Of a stretch of DNA of 23,161 bases, positions 15,469-21,327 are shown in pieces. The notes below the pieces were generated by a model. It worked only from the letters and a program-made list of their open reading frames with translations, searched no databases and had not been told where the DNA came from. A program made the position numbers and the translations under genes. Where the stretch lies: positions 1-23,161 of the forward strand of contig DAIMGT010000062.1 of the NCBI GenBank assembly GCA_036723735.1, written 5' to 3'. The stretch's first letter is position 1, and every line of letters begins with the position of its first letter. Source of the DNA: UBA4656 sp002405525 (GTDB taxonomy: Bacteria; Pseudomonadota; Gammaproteobacteria; Xanthomonadales; Ahniellaceae).

Positions 15469-16566
15469 ATGCGTCGTCTTCTGCTCGCAGTTGCTTGCGC
15501 CACCGCCGTTTGCGGCACCGCTTCCGCCGATGTTTCGATGCTCGACCACCAGGCCGTCAAGGGCGCCGCGGCGAAAGCCGGCGACAAGAAGGGCACGCGT
15601 CCGAACGCCACCGGCTCCCAGGCCCTGACCGCCGCCCTGGGCCTCGAGTACTTCATCAACGACAACATCACGTTTTCGACGTCGAGTTCGGCGTCGGGCG
15701 CCGCCAGCGAGGCGAGCTACGTGGCCGCCGTCGCCGCCGACACGCTCAACGGCGGAACCGCCATGGACTCGCTCGGCGACGGCTTCGACGGCTACAACAC
15801 CGTCTGCCTGTCGACCGGCGCCAACTTCCAGTGCAGGACGGGCAACGCCAGCTACGTGATCTACAACAACAACGGCAACAGCACCCGGGATGCCGCCTGC
15901 GGCAACCGGCAGGTGCTGTTCAACCCGCAGACGATCGCCATCGCCGGCGGCACGGTGCGGCTGTCGCGCAAGGTCTACGTGCCTGCGACCGACAGTTTCG
16001 CGCGCTGGCTCAACATCCTCACCAACACCGGCGCGAGCGCGGTCACGCTGAACATGTCGGTCGCCAACAATCTGGGCTCCGACTCGAGCACCGTGATCGT
16101 GTCCAGCAGCAGCGGCAATGCGGCGGCGGAACTGGCCGACACCTGGGTCAGCACCTTCCAGGACTGGTCGGGCACCACGTCCAGCGACCCGCGTCTCGGC
16201 CATGTACTGCGCGGCGCCACCGGTGCGGTGCCGCTGGCGGCGATCAACTTCGTCAACGGCGACGACAATCCGTACTGGGGCTACACGCTGACGCTGCAGC
16301 CCGGCGAGACGCGCATCATCGCCAACTTCGTCACCGGCCAGGCGACCCGCGCCGCGGCAGCCGCCAAGGCGGCGCAACTCGCCGCGTTCCCGGCCGCCGC
16401 CCAGGCCTGCATGACGCCGACCGAACTCTCGCAGGTCGCGAACTTCGGGACCGCGCCGACGGCGGCGGTCGCCGTTCCGGCGGGCGATCGCATCGGCTGG
16501 ATCGCGCTCGGCCTCGGCCTGCTCGCGGCGGGCTTCTGGATCAGCCGCCGGCGCGCGAACGCCTGA
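15469..16566 (+). CDS. Exported surface protein with CTERM-like sorting tail
   Basis: 365 residues. A signal peptide (MRRLLLAVACATAVCGTASA) is followed by about 310 residues rich in Ser, Thr, Asn, Ala and Gly, looking like repeated beta strands (LNMSVANNLGSDSSTVIVSS; NPYWGYTLTLQPGETRIIAN). Four Cys lie in the middle and C-terminal parts. The end is a proline-containing turn, a hydrophobic helix and a basic cluster (VPAGDRIGWIALGLGLLAAG then FWISRRRANA). That is the layout of PEP-CTERM/IPTL-CTERM sorting signals, where a sorting protease removes the tail; the exact class is not matched. No sortase gene is in the window. The start is supported by GGGGGAA (15457-15463). It diverges from the phosphodiesterase lipoprotein and is followed after 29 bases by another alkaline-phosphatase-superfamily gene, probably in one operon. 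No enzymatic domain is recognised. Confidence 0.85.
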   Translation: MRRLLLAVACATAVCGTASADVSMLDHQAVKGAAAKAGDKKGTRPNATGSQALTAALGLEYFINDNITFSTSSSASGAASEASYVAAVAADTLNGGTAMDSLGDGFDGYNTVCLSTGANFQCRTGNASYVIYNNNGNSTRDAACGNRQVLFNPQTIAIAGGTVRLSRKVYVPATDSFARWLNILTNTGASAVTLNMSVANNLGSDSSTVIVSSSSGNAAAELADTWVSTFQDWSGTTSSDPRLGHVLRGATGAVPLAAINFVNGDDNPYWGYTLTLQPGETRIIANFVTGQATRAAAAAKAAQLAAFPAAAQACMTPTELSQVANFGTAPTAAVAVPAGDRIGWIALGLGLLAAGFWISRRRANA

Positions 16567-16595
16567 TCGTCCGGTCGTCGAGGGTAGCCGGGGCG

Positions 16596-18818
16596 GTGGA
16601 CCATGCCCGCCCCTTGGACGCGACAGCCTGGCGTCTGCTGTCGCTGGTCCTGCTGTCCGGCGTGGTGCTGTCGTTCGCGGCCTGTGCCCCGCGCGACCGG
16701 CCGCGCAATGTCCTGCTGATCACGGTGGATACCCTGCGCGCCGACCACCTCGGCGCGTACGGGCGCGTGCAGGCGCGCACGCCCGTGCTCGACGCGCTGG
16801 CTGCCGAGGGGGTCCGCTTCGAGGAGGTGTCGTCGGTTGCGCCCGTCACCATGCCGGCCCACGCCAGCATCATGACGGGGCTGCTTCCGCCTGCCCACGG
16901 CGTGCGCGACAACGGCGCCTACGCCTTGCCCGCCGCCGCGCAGACCCTCGCCGAGCGCTTCCGGGACGCAGGCTACGACACCGCGGCCTTCGTGTCCGCC
17001 GTCGTGCTCGGGCGCCGCTACGGGCTGGACCAGGGCTTCGACGTCTACGACGACGCGCTGTGGGACCAGCCCGACCCGGCCACGTTCATGATCCGCGAGC
17101 GGCCCGCGCGGCAGACGCTCGACCGCGCGCTCGACTGGCTCGACCGCCGGCTCGACACTGCGTCGGATCGTCCGTTCTTCGTCTGGGTCCACCTGTTCGA
17201 TCCGCACCAGCCCTATCGCGCGCCGGAAGCCTTCGCCGCGGGCGCGGCATCGCCATACGACGCCGAGATCGCCTATGCCGACCATGAACTGGGGCGCCTG
17301 CTCGAGGAACTGCGCCAGACGGGACGGCTGGAAGACACCCTCGTGGTGGCCACCGCCGACCACGGCGAGAGCCTGGGCGAGCACGAGGAACAGCCCCACG
17401 CGATCTTCGTCTACCGATCGACGATCCGCGTGCCGCTGATCCTGCGCCACCCTGCGAGCCTGGGACGCGGCAAGGTGGTCGCCGAACCGGTGAGCGTGAT
17501 CGACATCGCGCCGTCGATCCTGGCGGCGACGGGACTGCCGTCCCTGCCCGCGGCGCAGGGGATCGACCTGCTGCCCCTGGTACGTGGCGGCAAGGGGCCG
17601 GCGGACCGGGTCCGCTATTCGGAGTCGCTGGTCGCGCAACTCGGCTTCGGGATGGCGCCACTGTTCGCCGTGCGCAGTGCGACCCATACCTGGATCCGCG
17701 CGCCGCGGCCGGAACTGTACGACTTGCGCGTGGATCCGGGCGAGTTGCGAAACCTCGCGGGCGAGGCGCCGCCGGAGGCGTCCGACCTCGACGTGGCGCT
17801 GCAACTGGTGCTCGACGACAGCGCCGGCCGCGCGCTGGTGGCGGTCGAAAACCCGATGTCGCGCGAGACGATGGAGATGCTGCAGTCGCTCGGCTACCTC
17901 CAGGGCGAGCGCGAGCGTGCCGCGGTCGAAGGCATGGATCCCAAGGACGGCATCCGCATCTACAACCTGCTCGAGGACGCCCGCCACGCCGCGCAGGACG
18001 AGGACTGGCCACGCGCCGAGGCGCTCGCCCGCGCCATCCTCGAGCAGATTCCCGGGCATTTCTCCGCGCGCGGCGTGCTGGCGATGGTCCATTTCCGGAC
18101 CCGGCGCCTCGACGAGGCGGAGGCCGAGTACCGCCGAATGATCGCCGACGATCCGCGCCAGTTCCGCCTCTACGGCATGCTGGCGCTGATCGACCTCTAC
18201 CGCGGCGACCTCGACGCCGCGGAACGCTCGCTGCACGCCGCGCTCGCCGTGTCCCCGGGATACGTCGAGGCCATCGGCCAGCTCGGCATGGTGGCGATGC
18301 TGCGCGGCGACCCGGACGCCGCGCAGGACTGGTACCGCAAGGCGCTCGCGATCGATCCCGGGTTCCCCAGCACCTACCGGCGGCTGGGCGACCTGCACTA
18401 CCAGCGTGGCGAGCATGCGGCCGCGCTGGCGCAGTATCGCGAGGCGCTGGCCCGCAATCCCGCCGACCTGAGATCGCTGGTCCAGGCCGGCAACAGCGCG
18501 CGCCGGACCGGCGACCTGGCCGCGGCGCGCGGGTACTTCGAGCGTGCCATCGCGGTGGCGCCGGGCGACTGGATCGCCGCCTACAACCTCGCCTGCCTCG
18601 ATGCGGTGGGCGGGGATCATGACGCCGCGCTGCGTCGGATCGACCAGGCGCTGCAGGCGGGCTTCACGCGCGTCTCGCTGCTGCAGGCCGATCCCGACCT
18701 CGAAGCGCTGCGCCGCGACGAGCGATTCGCGAAGCGCCTGCTGGCGTTGCAGCGTTCCCTCGAGTCGGCCGGCGACCCCGCGGCCACGCGCCCGGACGGC
18801 GTGCGCGCCGACGACTGA
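16596..18818 (+). CDS. Sulfatase-like/phosphotransferase-like lipoprotein with TPR repeats (Thr at nucleophile position)
   Basis: 740 residues from GTG 16596, chosen for GAGGG eleven bases upstream (16580-16584) and because it gives a complete signal peptide ending in a weak lipobox (LSFAAC, C30). A TTG at 16614 is the alternative. The alkaline-phosphatase-superfamily domain (about 35-430) shows metal-binding D45 (ITVDTLRADHLGAYG), the nucleophile region VTMPAHASIMTG with T85 where true sulfatases have Cys/Ser of CxPxR, and D255-H256 plus E258 (TADHGESLGEH). With Thr it cannot form formylglycine, so it is more likely a phosphotransferase- or phosphatase-like member than a sulfatase. From about 450 to 700 there are tandem TPRs (YVEAIGQLGMVAMLRGDPDA; YRRLGDLHYQRGEHAAALAQ), giving a protein-docking surface. 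It follows the CTERM protein by 29 bases. Confidence 0.88.
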   Translation: MDHARPLDATAWRLLSLVLLSGVVLSFAACAPRDRPRNVLLITVDTLRADHLGAYGRVQARTPVLDALAAEGVRFEEVSSVAPVTMPAHASIMTGLLPPAHGVRDNGAYALPAAAQTLAERFRDAGYDTAAFVSAVVLGRRYGLDQGFDVYDDALWDQPDPATFMIRERPARQTLDRALDWLDRRLDTASDRPFFVWVHLFDPHQPYRAPEAFAAGAASPYDAEIAYADHELGRLLEELRQTGRLEDTLVVATADHGESLGEHEEQPHAIFVYRSTIRVPLILRHPASLGRGKVVAEPVSVIDIAPSILAATGLPSLPAAQGIDLLPLVRGGKGPADRVRYSESLVAQLGFGMAPLFAVRSATHTWIRAPRPELYDLRVDPGELRNLAGEAPPEASDLDVALQLVLDDSAGRALVAVENPMSRETMEMLQSLGYLQGERERAAVEGMDPKDGIRIYNLLEDARHAAQDEDWPRAEALARAILEQIPGHFSARGVLAMVHFRTRRLDEAEAEYRRMIADDPRQFRLYGMLALIDLYRGDLDAAERSLHAALAVSPGYVEAIGQLGMVAMLRGDPDAAQDWYRKALAIDPGFPSTYRRLGDLHYQRGEHAAALAQYREALARNPADLRSLVQAGNSARRTGDLAAARGYFERAIAVAPGDWIAAYNLACLDAVGGDHDAALRRIDQALQAGFTRVSLLQADPDLEALRRDERFAKRLLALQRSLESAGDPAATRPDGVRADD

Positions 18819-18821
18819 GGA

Positions 18822-19052
18822 TCAGCCTTGCGGCAGTTCTCCGTCCCGCTTGCGCGGCGTGCCGCGGACGCGTCGCCACAGCATGCGCAGCGGCCACGCG
18901 AGGATCGCGAACGCCACCAGCACGATGCCCAGCAGCCAGCCCAGCAGCGAGCCCACCAGCCCGAGCCCTGCGCCCGGGCCGATGTAGGCATGCGCCGACG
19001 GCGCGGCGAGCGACAGCACGAGCAGGAGCAGCGCAAGGTGGCGGTGGCGCAT
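18822..19052 (-). CDS. Small YIGPGAG membrane protein
   Basis: 76 residues. A signal peptide ends at APSAHA, and the mature protein starts YIGPGAGLGLVGSLLGWLLG, runs through one long hydrophobic helix to WPLRMLWRRVRG, and ends in a charged cytoplasmic tail. I recognise the AYIGPGAG-helix-P(I/L)R pattern as a widespread family of unknown function that, as I recall, often neighbours alkaline-phosphatase-superfamily genes; here it lies three bases from the end of one, tail to tail. ATG 19052 has no ribosome binding site, but GGACACC lies just before it on the minus strand, so a leaderless or near-leaderless mRNA is possible. Confidence 0.8.
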   Translation of the reverse strand: MRHRHLALLLLVLSLAAPSAHAYIGPGAGLGLVGSLLGWLLGIVLVAFAILAWPLRMLWRRVRGTPRKRDGELPQG

Positions 19053-19090
19053 CGGGCGGTGTCCGGATGAGCGGGCGGCGGAAGGCTAGC

Positions 19091-20239
19091 ATGGAACCGC
19101 GGCGGGTCCGGCCGGCGCCGGCGGTCCAGCGGCGCGATCGCCTCGCGGGCGCGCTGTTCGAACGCCTGCCCTCGGTGGGTCCGCGGCTATCCGCGCTCGA
19201 GGACGCCGCGATCGGCACGGCGCCGGTGCCTGCGGTGCACCAACCCGAACTCTATGTCTGCGGCGTCGCGCGCTGCGGCAGCACCGCCCTCCTGCAGGCG
19301 CTCGCCGGCCTGCCGGGGGCGACGGCGCATCGCTACGCCGACTTCGCGGGCCTCTGGGCGCCGTACTGGTGGAATTGGTGGCGCGCCCGCACGCGCCTCG
19401 GGCAGGCCGTCGCCGTGGAGCGCGCGCACGGCGACGGCATCCGCGTGACCGACGAGAGTCCCGAAGCGCTCGAGGAAGTCCTCTGGATGCATTTCCACCC
19501 TTGGCTCCACCGAGGGCTGCGCAGCGAGGCGCTGGAGCCGGCCGACCTCGCGCCGGGCTTCACCGACCTGCTGCGGCGACACGTGGCCAAACTGCTGTGG
19601 GTGCGCGGTGCGACGCGCTACGTGTGCAAGGCGAACTACCACCTCGTTCGGCTGCGCGCGGTGCGCGCCGTCTTCCCCGCCGCGCGTTTCGTGGTCCCGA
19701 TCCGCGCGCCGTCCGCGCACGTCGCCTCGCTGCTGCGCCAGGATGCGCGCTTCCGGGCGTTCGCCGCCGCGGATCCGCGGATCGTCGCGCACCTGCGTCG
19801 GGTCGGGCACTACGAGTTCGGACCGCACAAGCGTGCCGTCCATCTCGGCGATCCGCGCGCATTCGCAGAGGTCGAATCGGCGTTCGCGGGCGGCGATGCC
19901 GCGCGCGGCTATGCGCTGTCCTGGGCGCAGCAGCATGCCTGGCTATGCGACGCCCTCGACGCCGACCCGGCGCTGCGCGAGTGCGTGCTGCTGGTCCGGC
20001 ACGAGGACCTGCGCGCGGATCCGCGCCCAGCGCTGCGGCGCATCGCCGGCCACGCCGCGCTCGCGCCGGATGCCGCCGACGCGTGGATCGCGCGCGTGGC
20101 GCCGGGCCTGGCGTCCTCCGCTCCGCCGGAAGACGATCGAGCGCCGGCTGATGACGGGCGGGTCGATGCGATCACCGCTGACACGCTCGCCAGGCTTTCC
20201 CGGCACATCGAGCCGTCCGGAAGCGGCGCGCGGGTGTAG
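19091..20239 (+). CDS. Sulfotransferase (PAPS-dependent type)
   Basis: 382 residues from ATG 19091. The 5'-phosphosulfate-binding loop is VARCGSTALLQAL (R61 to T65), matching the family's RSGTT-like motif. The 3'-phosphate-binding strand and helix is FVVPIRAPSAHVASLLRQ. A later VRHEDLRADPRPALRRIAG resembles the conserved YEDLxxxPxxxLxxI segment. No signal peptide is seen, so it acts in the cytoplasm, transferring sulfate from PAPS to an unknown acceptor, often a sugar, lipid or peptide. An in-frame ATG at 19067 exists; 19091 is preferred because GGAAGG (19080-19085) is five bases before it. It diverges from the small YIGPGAG gene. A role with the envelope genes to the left is possible but rests on neighbourhood alone. 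Confidence 0.85.
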   Translation: MEPRRVRPAPAVQRRDRLAGALFERLPSVGPRLSALEDAAIGTAPVPAVHQPELYVCGVARCGSTALLQALAGLPGATAHRYADFAGLWAPYWWNWWRARTRLGQAVAVERAHGDGIRVTDESPEALEEVLWMHFHPWLHRGLRSEALEPADLAPGFTDLLRRHVAKLLWVRGATRYVCKANYHLVRLRAVRAVFPAARFVVPIRAPSAHVASLLRQDARFRAFAAADPRIVAHLRRVGHYEFGPHKRAVHLGDPRAFAEVESAFAGGDAARGYALSWAQQHAWLCDALDADPALRECVLLVRHEDLRADPRPALRRIAGHAALAPDAADAWIARVAPGLASSAPPEDDRAPADDGRVDAITADTLARLSRHIEPSGSGARV

Positions 20240-20322
20240 CGGGTCTTGGCCGACCGTTCTCCTGGCGGCGCGCCGGCCTCGATGCCGTGCACCGTGGCGC
20301 GCCGGGCACTGCGCTCGCGGGC

Positions 20323-20667
20323 TCAGGCGAACAGGGCGCTGTTGTCGATGAAGATCAGGTAGTCGCGGACCCGGCCGCCGTCGAGCCCGAACACCTTGGC
20401 GAAGGGCACCCGCAGGGTCGAGCCGTCCTTGCGGGGATAGGTCACGAAGCCGCGGGTGGCGATGCGCCCGCCCGCTTCGACGCGGTCGACCAGTTCATGG
20501 CGGATCGCGCCGATCGTGCCGAAGAATCCGGCCACGAAATCGCGCACCGCCGCCCGGCCCTCGACGGGCGGCAGGTTGCCGAACCGGAACGTGCAGTCCG
20601 GGGCGAGGAAGGCGGCGAAGCGATCAGGGTCCATCGCGTCGATGGCGGCGAACAGGTCGTCGAGCAT
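20323..20667 (-). CDS. NTF2-like/SnoaL-like domain protein
   Basis: 114 residues, one cone-shaped alpha+beta domain: helix LDDLFAAIDAMDPDRFAAFL, then APDCTFRFGNLPPVEGRAAV, helix VRDFVAGFFGTI, and paired strands RHELVDRVEAGGRIATRG and VPFAKVFGLDGGRVRDYLIF. These are typical of SnoaL-type small-ligand enzymes or binding proteins; the substrate cannot be told. A clear GGAGGA lies about six bases before ATG 20667. It is tail to tail with the sulfotransferase (83 bases, containing GGCGCGCCGG twice) and divergent from the sigma factor. Confidence 0.85.
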   Translation of the reverse strand: MLDDLFAAIDAMDPDRFAAFLAPDCTFRFGNLPPVEGRAAVRDFVAGFFGTIGAIRHELVDRVEAGGRIATRGFVTYPRKDGSTLRVPFAKVFGLDGGRVRDYLIFIDNSALFA

Positions 20668-20781
20668 GGCGATCCTCCGGGACGCGACGAGCCCGCACGG
20701 TCGCCCCGCGTGGTGCAAGCGCGGGTGGCTGGCCGCGTCGGCGGGTCTTCGGGTAACGTAGCGGCACCGCGGGGGAGCGCC

Positions 20782-21327
20782 TTGGACGACGCCGCCACCA
20801 TCACCGCCCTGTTGCAGTCCTGGCGCGCCGGCGCGGCCGACGTGGCACCGCGGCTGAACGCGCACATCTACGAGCGCCTCAAGCAGATGGCGCGCCAGCG
20901 ATTCCAGGGGTCGGACGTGGTGCTGAGCCCCACGGTGCTGGTGCACGAGGCCGTCGCGCAGATGCTCGATGCCGGGGTGGACTGGGCTTCGCGCTCGCAC
21001 TTCTTCGCGCTGGCCGCGTTGCAGATGCGCACCGTGCTGGTCGACCACGCGCGCCGTGCGGCCGCCGGCAAGCGCGGCGCCGACCCGGTGGCGGTCACCC
21101 TGGATCCCGCGCATGCCGCCACCGACGACGGGGTCGGCGTGATCGAGGTGCACGAGGCGCTGGGGAAGCTCGCCGCCGAGGACGAGCGTGCCGCGCGCGT
21201 GCTGGAACTGACCTACTTCGGCGGCCTCGACGCGCGCCAGGTCGGCGAGGTGCTGGGCATCTCGGTCGCCACGGTCGAGCGCGACCTCAAGTTCGGCCGC
21301 GCCTGGCTGCGGGAGGCGATGTCGTGA
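20782..21327 (+). CDS. ECF-like RNA polymerase sigma factor, TIGR02999 type
   Basis: 181 residues from TTG 20782, with GGGGGAG (20771-20777) just upstream. Region 2 reads LSPTVLVHEAVAQML and HFFALAALQMRTVLVDHARR then AAAGKRGADPV. Region 4 reads LELTYFGGLDARQVGEVLGI and SVATVERDLKFGRAWLREAM. Both match the TIGR02999 family found in Xanthomonadales and Acidobacteria. The acidic residues usual in ECF region 2.2 (DAED) are replaced by SPT, with T51 next to LVHEA. In the Vibrio EcfP/PknT system a sigma factor of the kinase-linked group is switched on by threonine phosphorylation in this region. The stop overlaps the kinase start by four bases (GTGA). No anti-sigma factor is nearby, so the kinase is probably its regulator. 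Confidence 0.92.
   Translation: MDDAATITALLQSWRAGAADVAPRLNAHIYERLKQMARQRFQGSDVVLSPTVLVHEAVAQMLDAGVDWASRSHFFALAALQMRTVLVDHARRAAAGKRGADPVAVTLDPAHAATDDGVGVIEVHEALGKLAAEDERAARVLELTYFGGLDARQVGEVLGISVATVERDLKFGRAWLREAMS

Noticed and set aside
16596..18818. Classical arylsulfatase
   Set aside because: The CxPxR/SxPxR sulfatase signature is absent; the position holds Thr in TMPAH.
20267..20304. Two copies of GGCGCGCCGG between convergent genes as a terminator or site-specific element
   Set aside because: Each is a short self-complementary G/C string that arises easily at this base composition, and no T-run or paired structure of convincing length follows.
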